A DNA stretch of 64,000 nt from Micromonospora radicis (GTDB lineage: Bacteria; Actinomycetota; Actinomycetes; Mycobacteriales; Micromonosporaceae), in the NCBI RefSeq assembly GCF_003583405.1, contig NZ_QXEC01000008.1, positions 1-64,000 on the forward strand, read 5' to 3'. The notes below the pieces were generated by a model. The model worked only from the letters and a program-made list of their open reading frames with translations, did not search any database and was not told where the DNA came from. Shown piece by piece: positions 16,879 through 24,423 of the stretch. Position numbers and translations under genes: made by a program. Position 1 is the stretch's first letter; the number at the start of each line of letters is the position of its first letter.

Positions 16879-18192
16879 TCAACGCTCGTCCTCGATGTAG
16901 CGGGGACGAGCGATCACCATCCCGGCAGCCGTCTGCACCGCGAGCGCGGCCAGCAGGAAGCCGATCGGCCCTGACCAGCCACCGGTGACCTCGTGCAGGA
17001 TCCCGACCAGCAGCGGCCCGAGCGCGGCGATGACGTATCCCATGCTCTGCGCGAAGGCCGACAGCGCCACCGTCCCGTCGGCGGTCCGCGCCCGCAGGCC
17101 GATGGTGGCCAGGATCAGCGGGAACGCCCCCTGACCGAAGGCCAGCAGCACCACCCACAGCACCGCACCACCGCGCGGCGCCAGGGCCAGCCCAAGGTAG
17201 GCCAGAGTGGACGCGGCGGTCAGCGCGAACACCAGCGGACGCAGGTTGCCCAGCCGCCCGGCCAGCGTCGGCATGAGCAGCGCGATCGGCACGCCGAGCG
17301 CGGTCACCCCGGCGAGCAACAGGCCGGCGTCCTGCGGCCGGAAGCCCGCCTCCCGGAACAGCACGGCCAGCCAGCCCATGATCGCGTACGCGCTCAGCGA
17401 CTGCGTCCCGAAGTAGATCGCCATCGCCCAGCCGAGCCGGGTACGGGCGGGCCGGATCCGGACCCGGGCCACGCCGCCGGCCGCCCGGCCCGTCCGGGCG
17501 GGGGCGGGACGGGCCCGCAGCGCCGCCGGCAGCCACGGGAGCACGGCCACCGCCGCGAGCCCGGCCCAGACACCGAGCCCGGCCCGCCAGGAACCGAAGG
17601 CGTGCGACACCGGCACCGCGGTCGCCGCCGCCGCCGTCGCGCCAACGGTCAGCGCCATGGTGTACGCCCCTGTCACCAGCCCGGTACGCCCCGGGAAGTG
17701 CTGCTTGACCAGCATCGGCAGCAGGATGTTCGCCACCGCGATGCCGGCCAGTGCGAGCGCGCTGGTGAACAGGAACACCAGGGCGGAGCCGGTGAGTACC
17801 CGCAGCAACTGCCCGACGGTGAGCGCGAGCATCGCCAGCACCAGCAGGCGGGACGGTGACAGCCGGCGGACCAACCACGGGGTGACGGCGCCCAGCCCGG
17901 CGAAGGCGACGGCCGGCAGGGTGGTCACGATGCCGGCCATCGTGCCGGAGAGCGCCAGTCCGACGCGCACCTCGTCGAGCAGCGCGCCGAGGCTGGTCAT
18001 CGCCGCCCGCAGGTTGAGCGCCACCAGCAGCATCCCGGCGAGTACCAGCAGCCAGCCGGGGGCACGCGCCCCGGCGGTGCCCGGGACGGCCGGGTCGGCG
18101 GTGGTCACGACGGCGGCCGGAGTGATCGGGGTGGTCGGCCCCTCGGTGCTGGTCGGCGGAGCGGCAGGGGGGCCAGCGGGTGACGGGGGCAT
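16879..18192 (-). CDS. MFS transporter, CynX/NimT family
   Basis: A 437-residue membrane protein with about 12 hydrophobic segments after a Pro/Ala/Thr-rich cytoplasmic N-terminus. The first helix region LLVLAGMLLVALNLRAAMTSLGALLDEVR and the loop LVRRLSPSRLLV are typical of the CynX/NimT (cyanate/2-nitroimidazole) branch of the major facilitator superfamily. The natural substrate is not predictable. It is divergent from the GntR regulator at 18243, only 50 bases away, so that regulator probably controls it. Confidence 0.88.
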   Translation of the reverse strand: MPPSPAGPPAAPPTSTEGPTTPITPAAVVTTADPAVPGTAGARAPGWLLVLAGMLLVALNLRAAMTSLGALLDEVRVGLALSGTMAGIVTTLPAVAFAGLGAVTPWLVRRLSPSRLLVLAMLALTVGQLLRVLTGSALVFLFTSALALAGIAVANILLPMLVKQHFPGRTGLVTGAYTMALTVGATAAAATAVPVSHAFGSWRAGLGVWAGLAAVAVLPWLPAALRARPAPARTGRAAGGVARVRIRPARTRLGWAMAIYFGTQSLSAYAIMGWLAVLFREAGFRPQDAGLLLAGVTALGVPIALLMPTLAGRLGNLRPLVFALTAASTLAYLGLALAPRGGAVLWVVLLAFGQGAFPLILATIGLRARTADGTVALSAFAQSMGYVIAALGPLLVGILHEVTGGWSGPIGFLLAALAVQTAAGMVIARPRYIEDER

Positions 18193-18242
18193 GACCTCGA
18201 ACCTACAATCATGGGATGAATTCCGGCGAGAGGTTGTAACCA

Positions 18243-18926
18243 GTGCCACCGTCAGTTGATTCCGCGTCGGTCCCACCCCGCGGCCGGCGGGTCCGGGAGA
18301 CCATCATGCAGTTGCGCCAGCGGATCCTGGCCGGCGAGTGGCCGGTGGGCAGCCGGATCCCGACCGAGCCGCAACTGGTCGAGGCGCTCGGTGTCGGGCG
18401 CAACACGGTGCGCGAGGCGGTCCGGGCGCTCGCCCACGCCGGGGTGCTGGAGTGCCGGCAGGGTTCCGGGACGTACGTCGTATCCACCGACGAACTGGCG
18501 CCGGTGGTGGCCCGCCGCCTCACCGACGACCGGATGACCGAGGTGATCGAGGTACGCCGCGCCTTCGAGGTGGAGGCGGCACGGCTGGCCGCGCGCCGAC
18601 GTACCCCCGAGGACCTGGCCGCGCTCGACGACGCGCTCGACGTCCGCGAGGCCGCCTGGCACGGCGGCCGGGTCGACGAGTTCGTGGCCGCCGACGCGGC
18701 GCTGCACACCGCGGTGGTGGCGGCGGCGCACAACACCATGCTCGCCGAGCTGTACGCCTCCATCGGCACCGCCATGCGCAGCACCGTCGCCCAGGCGATG
18801 GGCGACGCGCTGACGCCGGAACGGCACGTCGACCACGCCCGACTGGTGGCGGCGATCCGGGCCGGCGATGCGGAGCTGGCCGCCCGGGAAGCCGGGGCAT
18901 TTCTGGAGCCGTCGCCCGGGGCATAG
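18243..18926 (+). CDS. GntR/FadR family transcriptional regulator
   Basis: A 227-residue regulator with an N-terminal GntR winged helix (RILAGEWPVGSRIPTEPQLVEALGVGRNTVREAVRALAHAG) and a C-terminal FCD all-helical domain whose Asp/His residues (ADAALHTAVVAAAHN, RHVDHARL) would bind a metal and effector. The GTG at 18243 is preceded by AGAGG about 12 bases upstream. Divergent from the MFS transporter, which is its likely target. Confidence 0.9.
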   Translation: MPPSVDSASVPPRGRRVRETIMQLRQRILAGEWPVGSRIPTEPQLVEALGVGRNTVREAVRALAHAGVLECRQGSGTYVVSTDELAPVVARRLTDDRMTEVIEVRRAFEVEAARLAARRRTPEDLAALDDALDVREAAWHGGRVDEFVAADAALHTAVVAAAHNTMLAELYASIGTAMRSTVAQAMGDALTPERHVDHARLVAAIRAGDAELAAREAGAFLEPSPGA

Positions 18927-18965
18927 GTTGTCCCCGACGGAATACGGGACACCTCGGGAGTGCGG

Positions 18966-19427
18966 ATGCTCAAGGGCTTCAAGGACTTCATCATGCGCGG
19001 CAACGTCGTCGACCTCGCGGTCGGCATCGTCATCGGCGCCGCGTTCACCGGGCTGGTCACGGCCTTCACCAGCTCGTTCCTTCAGCCGATCATCAACCTG
19101 ATCGGCCAGGGCCCCACCGGCGAGGGAGCCCAGTTCGAACTGGGGGAGGGCAACCCCGTCACCTGGGGGGCGTTTCTCAACGCGTTGATCACCTTCCTGC
19201 TCACCGCCGCGGCGCTGTACTTCCTGGTCGTCTTCCCGATGAACAAGCTGGCCGAGCGGCGCCGGCGGGGCGAGGAGCCGCCGCCGGCCGCGCCGAGCGA
19301 GGAGATCAAGCTGCTCACCGAGATCCGCGACGCCCTGGTCGCCAGCGGCCGGGCCACCCCGGTCCAGCAGCGCGGCGCACTGGACGACGTACTCGGTGGC
19401 CGGGAGGAACCGCCCACCGGGCGCTGA
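18966..19427 (+). CDS. mscL: large-conductance mechanosensitive channel MscL
   Basis: A 153-residue inner membrane channel. The start MLKGFKDFIMRGNVVDLAVGIVIGAAF is the diagnostic N-terminal amphipathic helix plus TM1; TM2 is FLNALITFLLTAAALYFLVVFPMNKL, followed by a charged C-terminal helix with EEIKLLTEIRDAL. It opens under membrane tension in osmotic downshock. The ATG at 18966 has GGGAG five bases upstream; a GTG at 18960 is a weaker choice. A strong hairpin follows at 19447. Confidence 0.95.
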   Translation: MLKGFKDFIMRGNVVDLAVGIVIGAAFTGLVTAFTSSFLQPIINLIGQGPTGEGAQFELGEGNPVTWGAFLNALITFLLTAAALYFLVVFPMNKLAERRRRGEEPPPAAPSEEIKLLTEIRDALVASGRATPVQQRGALDDVLGGREEPPTGR

Positions 19428-19446
19428 ATCCGGGCAGCTGCACATC

Positions 19447-19473
19447 GGCCCCTGCGGGAATCCCGCAGGGGCC
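19447..19473. terminator. terminator hairpin after mscL
   Basis: A perfect 12-bp stem (GGCCCCTGCGGG / CCCGCAGGGGCC) with a three-base loop lies 19 bases after the mscL stop codon. Confidence 0.75.
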
Positions 19474-19481
19474 GCCTCGCG

Positions 19482-19497
19482 TCGTACACATGTTCGA
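19482..19497. promoter_or_regulatory. LexA-like SOS box before the small gene at 19510
   Basis: TCGTACACATGTTCGA matches TCGAAC-N4-GTTCGA at 11 of 12 fixed positions and ends 12 bases before the ATG at 19510, so a bound repressor would cover the transcription start. Confidence 0.65.
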
Positions 19498-19509
19498 TAG
19501 AGTCCCGCC

Positions 19510-19788
19510 ATGGAGCAGCGAAAGCACTGGTGGAACGGGAAGTGGGGACGGCTGGCCCGGCGGGACGTCTTCCTCCGGGTCGACGCCGACCGGTGGCACG
19601 TCGAGCAGCGCGCCGGCGGCGCCGAAGGGGCCTCCCGGTTCTACGAGTACGACACCCTCGACGCGGCCGAGGAGACCGTACGGGCGCTGCTCCAGGGGCC
19701 CGACACCTGGCGTGAACTCTCCCCCCGCCCCCCGTCCGGCTGGACCACCCCGCCGGAGATCGGGGTGACGGATGGGGGCGGGGTTTAG
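19510..19788 (+). CDS. small hypothetical protein under a probable SOS box
   Basis: A 92-residue soluble protein, rich in Trp and Arg at the N-terminus (MEQRKHWWNGKWGRLARRDVF) with a beta-rich middle (FLRVDADRWHVEQRAGG) and a helix (LDAAEETVRALLQG). I do not recognise a named domain. With the LexA-like box immediately upstream and a terminator before it, it forms a single-gene transcription unit probably induced by DNA damage. Small SOS-controlled proteins are sometimes regulators of division or repair, but nothing in the sequence shows its role. Confidence 0.8.
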   Translation: MEQRKHWWNGKWGRLARRDVFLRVDADRWHVEQRAGGAEGASRFYEYDTLDAAEETVRALLQGPDTWRELSPRPPSGWTTPPEIGVTDGGGV

Positions 19789-19817
19789 CCGCGACGGCGG
19801 GCGGGAAGGGCGTGGGG

Positions 19818-20192
19818 ATGGAGCAGCAGGGGATCGATCAGCAGGCGACCGTTTCGCGGGTCACCACCGGGATGCGCGTGGTCGATGCCGCCGGCATCGA
19901 CGTGGGCACGGTGGATCTGGTCCAGCGCGGTGATCCCAACGCGGTGACGGTGCAGGCGCCGACCGCCGATCCCGGTGGCAGCCTGGACGAGTTGATCGAG
20001 TCCGCCGCCGTCGAGGAGCCGGACGTACCGGCCGACCTGGCCGCCCGACTGCTGCGTACCGGCTACCTCAAGGTCTCCACCGACCTCGTCCCCACCGGCG
20101 CGGTCTACGTACTGGCCGACCAGATCGCCACCATCTCCGCCGACGAGGTCCTCCTCGACGCCCTGGCCGCCGACCTCCCCACCGAATCCTGA
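19818..20192 (+). CDS. hypothetical protein, PRC-barrel/DUF2171-like N-terminus
   Basis: A 124-residue cytosolic protein. The stretch VTTGMRVVDAAGIDVGTVDLVQRGDPNAVTV resembles the PRC-barrel-like fold seen in DUF2171 proteins, with a repeat-like second strand set LLRTGYLKVSTDLVPTGAVYVLADQIATI. It ends in an acidic helix. ATG 19818 follows GGAAGGG with good spacing; an in-frame GTG at 19812 is possible. No functional clue from neighbours. Confidence 0.78.
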   Translation: MEQQGIDQQATVSRVTTGMRVVDAAGIDVGTVDLVQRGDPNAVTVQAPTADPGGSLDELIESAAVEEPDVPADLAARLLRTGYLKVSTDLVPTGAVYVLADQIATISADEVLLDALAADLPTES

Positions 20193-20215
20193 CCCACCCA
20201 CCCCCGAGCCCACCT

Positions 20216-20278
20216 CGTTGATCATGAGGTTACCGGCGGGGGCAAGCGCTTACCTAGCGGCCAACCTCATGATCAACG
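20216..20278. repeat. long inverted repeat, likely bidirectional terminator
   Basis: Perfect 16-base arms (CGTTGATCATGAGGTT at 20216-20231 and its complement at 20263-20278) flank 31 bases between two convergent genes. The right arm lies inside the last codons of the BenE gene. The GTTGATCATG core looks like a dispersed intergenic element, which I believe is common in Micromonospora, though this cannot be verified here. Confidence 0.8.
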
Positions 20279-21456
20279 CTGGTGGCCGGGGCGGGCGCAG
20301 CAAGCGGGGTGGGGCGCGGGAAGAGGAGGTAGAGCAGGACGCCGGCCAGCAGGCCCCAGAAGGCGCCACCGATGCCGGCCAGTGAGACGCCGGAGGCGGT
20401 GACGACCAGGGTGACCACCGCGGCCTCCCGGGCCGCCGGGTCGACCAGCGCCGAGGTGAGCGCGGTGGCCAGCGCACCGAGCAGGGCCAACCCGGCGACC
20501 GCCTCGATCAGCACCGGCGGCGCCCAGCCGACCAGCGTGGTGACCGCGCCGGCACCCAACCCGAGCAGGGCCAGCCCGACACCGTTGGTGACCGAGGCGA
20601 TCCAGCGACGGTCCGGATCCGGATGGGCGTCCGGGCCGGCGGCCAGGGCGGCGGTGATGGCCGCCAGGTTGACGGCGTGCCCACCAGCCGGGGCGGTGAC
20701 GATGCTGGCCAGCCCGGTGGTCCGCAGCGCGGAGCCGAGCGGCGGCCGGTAACCGTAGCCGACCAGTACGGCCGTGCCGGGTACGTTCTGCGCGGCCATG
20801 GTCACCAGGAACAGCGGCAGCGCCACCCCGACCAGGGCGGGCAGGCTCCACTGCGGCGCGGTCACCTCGATCACCGGGCGCAGACCGCCGCTGCCGCCAC
20901 CGGCCGGGGTGCTCAGCACGATCGCCCCGACCGCCACCACCAGCGCTCCGGGTACCGCCCAACGCCGGGCGAACCGGTGCAGCACCAGCCAGCTGAGCAG
21001 CACCGGGGCGGCCAGCATCGGCACGTCGACGAGCGCGCGGACCGGGGCCGTGCACAGTGGCAGGAGCACCCCGGCGAGCATCGCCGCGGCGATCGGCTTG
21101 GGGATCGCCGCGACGGCCCGCCCCAGTGCGGGGAAGAGCCCGGCGGCCACGATGAGCAGGCCGGAGACCAGGAACGCGCCGACGGCGACCGGCCACCCGC
21201 CGGGAACCGGACCGGTGGCGACCAGCAACGCCGCGCCGGGCGTGGACCAGGCCACGCTCATCGGTATCCGGTGCCGCAGACCGAGCCAGCCGGCGCAGAG
21301 CCCGGACGCCACGCAGAGCACGAGCAGCCCGGAGGCGGCCTGCGCCTCGGTGGCCCCGACCGCCCGCAGCCCGGCCAGCACCACGGTGAACGAACTGGCG
21401 AAGCCGACCAGCGCGGCCACCACGCCCGCCAGCACCGGTTGCATCCGACCCGCCAC
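20254..21456 (-). CDS. BenE-family benzoate/H+ symporter-like transporter
   Basis: A 400-residue inner membrane protein with about 11-12 hydrophobic segments, including the family-typical VAWSTPGAALLVATG, NVPGTAVLVGYGYRP and PAGGHAVNLAAITAALAAGPDAHPDP. BenE proteins import benzoate-like acids with protons, but many relatives have unknown substrates. The GTG at 21456 has GGGGGTG upstream; ATG 21444 is the alternative. The last residues VDHEVGR are encoded by the arm of an inverted repeat. A divergent XRE-cupin regulator and a shared palindrome at 21472 suggest local control. Confidence 0.88.
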   Translation of the reverse strand: MAGRMQPVLAGVVAALVGFASSFTVVLAGLRAVGATEAQAASGLLVLCVASGLCAGWLGLRHRIPMSVAWSTPGAALLVATGPVPGGWPVAVGAFLVSGLLIVAAGLFPALGRAVAAIPKPIAAAMLAGVLLPLCTAPVRALVDVPMLAAPVLLSWLVLHRFARRWAVPGALVVAVGAIVLSTPAGGGSGGLRPVIEVTAPQWSLPALVGVALPLFLVTMAAQNVPGTAVLVGYGYRPPLGSALRTTGLASIVTAPAGGHAVNLAAITAALAAGPDAHPDPDRRWIASVTNGVGLALLGLGAGAVTTLVGWAPPVLIEAVAGLALLGALATALTSALVDPAAREAAVVTLVVTASGVSLAGIGGAFWGLLAGVLLYLLFPRPTPLAAPAPATSVDHEVGR

Positions 21457-21471
21457 GCCACACCCCCGTAC

Positions 21472-21487
21472 GTTCCGTTTACGGAAC
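21472..21487. promoter_or_regulatory. operator between BenE transporter and XRE regulator
   Basis: GTTCCGTTTACGGAAC has perfect 6-base arms with a 4-base spacer, located 15 bases upstream of the transporter start and 24 bases upstream of the regulator start. This suits a site bound by the XRE dimer to control both genes. Confidence 0.65.
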
Positions 21488-21511
21488 AGCAGTGTGTAGC
21501 ACCATAGCCAG

Positions 21512-22150
21512 GTGCCGCAATCACCGTCACCGGGCCCCCAGCCGATCGCCGCCGCCCTGAGTCGGCAGGGCGGGGCCGATCCGGACACCACGGCGATCGG
21601 GAGCCGGGTCCGCGCCCTACGCGAGGCGCGCGGGATCTCCCTGTCCGCCCTCGCCCGCCAGGCCGGAGTGGGCAAGGCGACGCTCTCCGGGCTGGAGAAC
21701 GGCGTCCGCAACCCCACCCTGGAGACGCTGTACGCGATCACCGCACAGCTCGGCGTACCGCTGGCCGCCGTACTCGCCGAACCGGCCCCCGGGCCCACCA
21801 CCGACGGGATGCCGGCCGGGCCGACCGTACGCGGGGCGGCGGTCAGCGCCACCCTGCTGGAGGTCTTCGAGGACACCGACGCCACCTACGAGCTGTACCG
21901 GATGCGGGTCGCGCCCGGCCCGGGCCAACTCTCGCCCGCGCACCAGGCCGGAGTCACCGAACACGTCACCGTCTTCGCCGGGGTGCTGCGGGCCGGCCCG
22001 GCCGACGCGCCGCTGACCGCCCCGGCCGGTGGGCACCTGCGCTGGACCTCCGACGTGCCACACGTCTACGCCGCCGTCGGCGACGACGAGGTGACCGCCA
22101 GCCTCCTGCTCCGCTACCCCCGCAGCGACGAACAGGGCCCCCGGCGGTGA
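21512..22150 (+). CDS. XRE family regulator with cupin sensor domain
   Basis: A 212-residue regulator: a helix-turn-helix at about residues 25-80 (RVRALREARGISLSALARQAGVGKATLSGLENG) and a C-terminal cupin fold with sparse histidines (HQAGVTEHVTVFAGV, HLRWTSDVPHVY). The cupin presumably senses a small ligand. It is divergent from the BenE transporter with a palindromic site between them, so it probably regulates that transporter. The GTG start lacks a clear ribosome-binding site. Confidence 0.88.
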   Translation: MPQSPSPGPQPIAAALSRQGGADPDTTAIGSRVRALREARGISLSALARQAGVGKATLSGLENGVRNPTLETLYAITAQLGVPLAAVLAEPAPGPTTDGMPAGPTVRGAAVSATLLEVFEDTDATYELYRMRVAPGPGQLSPAHQAGVTEHVTVFAGVLRAGPADAPLTAPAGGHLRWTSDVPHVYAAVGDDEVTASLLLRYPRSDEQGPRR

Positions 22151-22152
22151 GT

Positions 22153-23247
22153 TCAGCCCTCCGGCACGGCGAGGCGCTGCCGTACCGCCCAGAGCGCCAC
22201 CTCGGTACGCGAAGCCGAGCCGGTCTTCCGAAGCAGGTTCGACACGTGCACGGTGACCGTCCGGACCGAGATGCCGAGGGCGCGGGCCACCTGCTTGTTG
22301 GACATCCCGGCGACCAGGCAGTCGAGCACCTCGACCTCCCGTCCGGTCAGGCCGGCGGGAGCGGCGTCGACCGGGGCGACGGAAGCGGCGTCGGAAGCGG
22401 CGTCGGCCGGAGCAGCAGGGGTGGCGGGAACGGCCGGGGTGGCGGGGGCCGGAACGGTCCGGGCGGAACCGGTCTCGGTCGGCCGGAGTAACGCGCCGGG
22501 ATCCTGCCCGGCGTGTGCGGCGAGCAGTTCGGTGAGGGCGTACGGGTTGCCGCCGGTGTGCTGCCAGACCCGGTGCACCAGCCGGGCGTCGGCGGTCGGG
22601 CCGCCGTACACCTGGCGCAACACCTCGGCCACCTCGGCCGACCGCAGCGGCCCCAGATGCTGGCGCACCACACCGCGCACCCCGCAGAGGCGGGCCAGGG
22701 TGCGGCCGGTGAGGGCGGGTGCGACCGCGTGCGCCGCGGGCCTGGTCGCCACCACCAGCAGGGCCGGCAGGCCGTCGGCGGTGGCCAGTTCGCCGACCAG
22801 GTTGAGGCTCGCCGGATCCAGCGCGTGCAGATCCTCCACCACGAGCACCGCCGGGCCGGCACCGACCAGCGTTCGGACGGTACGCACGGCCAACCGGAGC
22901 AGGGTGCCGGGGGCGTAGCGTTCGCGCGGCGCGGTGGGCTGCTGGGCGAGCCAGGCCAGGGCGTCGGCGGGGAGATCGAGTCGGCGGGTGTCGCGCCCAC
23001 TGAGTACGGCGGCCAGCCAGTCGTACGGGGCGGGACTGTGCACCCGGGCGGCGCCGTTGAGTACCACGTCCGGCCGGGGCGTGAAGCCGTCCAGGGCGGC
23101 TGCGACCAGCAGGCTCTTACCTACGCCCGCGCCGCCGGTGACGACCGCGACCGCTGGCGAGCGCCGGCGAGCGCCGACCACGGTGGACCAGGCCCGGTCC
23201 AGCTCAGCCAGCTCACCGGCGCGCCCGACCATGGACACCGGCAACAT
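22153..23247 (-). CDS. LuxR-type regulator with AAA ATPase domain (short LAL-like)
   Basis: A 364-residue protein. Residues 1-250 form an AAA ATPase with Walker A TGGAGVGKSLLV and Walker B-like AVLVVEDLHALDP. After an Ala/Pro-rich linker (about 255-300) the C-terminus is a LuxR (GerE) helix-turn-helix: LTGREVEVLDCLVAGMSNKQVARALGISVRTVTVHVSNLLRKTG. It resembles LAL (MalT-like) regulators but lacks their long central repeat domain. It is divergent from the PP2C gene at 23310 across a perfect 18-bp palindrome. Confidence 0.88.
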   Translation of the reverse strand: MLPVSMVGRAGELAELDRAWSTVVGARRRSPAVAVVTGGAGVGKSLLVAAALDGFTPRPDVVLNGAARVHSPAPYDWLAAVLSGRDTRRLDLPADALAWLAQQPTAPRERYAPGTLLRLAVRTVRTLVGAGPAVLVVEDLHALDPASLNLVGELATADGLPALLVVATRPAAHAVAPALTGRTLARLCGVRGVVRQHLGPLRSAEVAEVLRQVYGGPTADARLVHRVWQHTGGNPYALTELLAAHAGQDPGALLRPTETGSARTVPAPATPAVPATPAAPADAASDAASVAPVDAAPAGLTGREVEVLDCLVAGMSNKQVARALGISVRTVTVHVSNLLRKTGSASRTEVALWAVRQRLAVPEG

Positions 23248-23256
23248 TCCTCAACC

Positions 23257-23274
23257 CTACGCAGTAGTGCGTAG
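23257..23274. promoter_or_regulatory. palindromic site between LuxR-type regulator and PP2C gene
   Basis: CTACGCA-GTAG-TGCGTAG has perfect 7-base arms. It lies 10 bases from the regulator ATG and 35 bases from the phosphatase ATG. The form suits a LuxR-type dimer, probably autoregulation. Confidence 0.6.
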
Positions 23275-23309
23275 AGACGCGGGAAGGGTCTTCTTGGCAA
23301 GCTTGTCCC

Positions 23310-24029
23310 ATGACGCTGATCCTCCGCTCGGCCATCCTCAACGACATCGGCCTGGTCCGTACCAACAACGAGGACTCGGCGCTCGCCGGCGAGCGCCTCG
23401 TGGCGGTGGCCGACGGCATGGGTGGGCTGCCCGCCGGTGAGGTGGCCAGCGAGATCGTCATCCGGATCCTCGACGAGCTGATCCCGCCGGCCGCTCCGGA
23501 CGCCGCCGCCGACGCGCTGCGCGCCGTGGTGAGTACGGCCAACCAACGCATCCACGCGGCGATCGTCGCCGACCCGGCACGCGACGGGATGGGTACGACG
23601 CTCACCGCGGCCCTGCTCGCCGGTGACCAGCTGGTGCTCGCCCAGGTCGGCGACTCCCGCTGTTACCTGCTCCGCGACGGTCAGCTCAGCCAGCTGACCC
23701 GCGACGACACGTTCGTGCAGGCGCTGGTCGACCAGGGTGCGTTGACGCCGGACCAGGCCCGGCACCATCCGCAGCGGTCGCTGGTCACCCGGGCGGTGCA
23801 GGGCGCGGACGCGCCTCCGACGATGGGGATGCTGGCGGTGGCCGCCGGGGATCGGCTGCTGCTGTGCAGCGACGGGCTCTCCGACTACGTGCCCGACGAC
23901 GCGATCGCGGCCACCCTGGGTATGCACGCCGACCGGCACCAGTGCGGGGAGCAGTTGGTGAAGCTCGCCCACCAGGCGGGTGCGCCGGACAACGTCACGG
24001 TCGTGGTCTCCGACGTCGTCACCGCCTGA
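23310..24029 (+). CDS. PP2C-family serine/threonine protein phosphatase
   Basis: A 239-residue soluble phosphatase with the bacterial PPM motifs in order: RTNNEDSAL, VADGMGGLPAGEVAS, GMGTTLTAALL, QVGDSRCYLLRDGQL, CSDGLSDYV and APDNVTVVVSDV. The Asp residues in these motifs bind two metal ions. It has no membrane segment, unlike PstP, and no Ser/Thr kinase gene is adjacent. Divergent from the LuxR-type regulator. Confidence 0.93.
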   Translation: MTLILRSAILNDIGLVRTNNEDSALAGERLVAVADGMGGLPAGEVASEIVIRILDELIPPAAPDAAADALRAVVSTANQRIHAAIVADPARDGMGTTLTAALLAGDQLVLAQVGDSRCYLLRDGQLSQLTRDDTFVQALVDQGALTPDQARHHPQRSLVTRAVQGADAPPTMGMLAVAAGDRLLLCSDGLSDYVPDDAIAATLGMHADRHQCGEQLVKLAHQAGAPDNVTVVVSDVVTA

Positions 24030-24040
24030 TCCGCCGCCCG

Positions 24041-24065
24041 CTAGGTAGTTGTGCCATCTAGGTAG
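24041..24065. promoter_or_regulatory. direct repeat upstream of PadR-ABC operon
   Basis: CTAGGTAG occurs at 24041-24048 and again at 24058-24065, 17 bases apart, just before the padR start. A TAGGGT -10-like element at 24072 would give a transcript starting at or near the GTG at 24085. Confidence 0.5.
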
Positions 24066-24084
24066 CGCCACTAGGGTTCGGCGG

Positions 24085-24423
24085 GTGGATCCCGACCGTC
24101 GTGGGCAATGGCTGCGTGGAGTGCTCGACCTCTGCGTGCTCGCCCTGCTGCGCGACGGCGAGTCCTACGGCTACCAACTCGCCCAGGCGCTCGACACGGC
24201 CGGTGTCGGGCCGATCCAGGGCGGCACGCTCTACCCGGTGCTGCTGCGGCTGCAACGCACCGGCCTGGTCACCGCGCAGTGGCGGGAGGGTGACTCCGGC
24301 CCCGCCCGGAAGTACTACCAGCTCACCGCCGAGGGGCGGGCGGCGCTGCGGCAGGGCGGCAACGCCTGGCTGGCGTTCGTGGCGCCGGTGACCGACATCG
24401 TCACGAAGGGGGTCGACGGGTGA
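24085..24423 (+). CDS. PadR family transcriptional regulator
   Basis: A 112-residue short PadR regulator with the winged helix CVLALLRDGESYGYQLAQALDTAG and wing GGTLYPVLLRLQRTGLV, followed by KYYQLTAEGRAAL. The GTG at 24085 is preferred over the upstream open frame because no domain lies before it and a likely leaderless promoter precedes it. Its stop overlaps the start of the ABC ATPase as GTGA, the same organisation as the padR operon at 8.7-10.0 kb. Confidence 0.88.
   Translation: MDPDRRGQWLRGVLDLCVLALLRDGESYGYQLAQALDTAGVGPIQGGTLYPVLLRLQRTGLVTAQWREGDSGPARKYYQLTAEGRAALRQGGNAWLAFVAPVTDIVTKGVDG

Noticed and set aside
21457..21885. Extended BenE frame upstream
   Set aside because: It overlaps the divergent XRE gene and has no transporter-like sequence.
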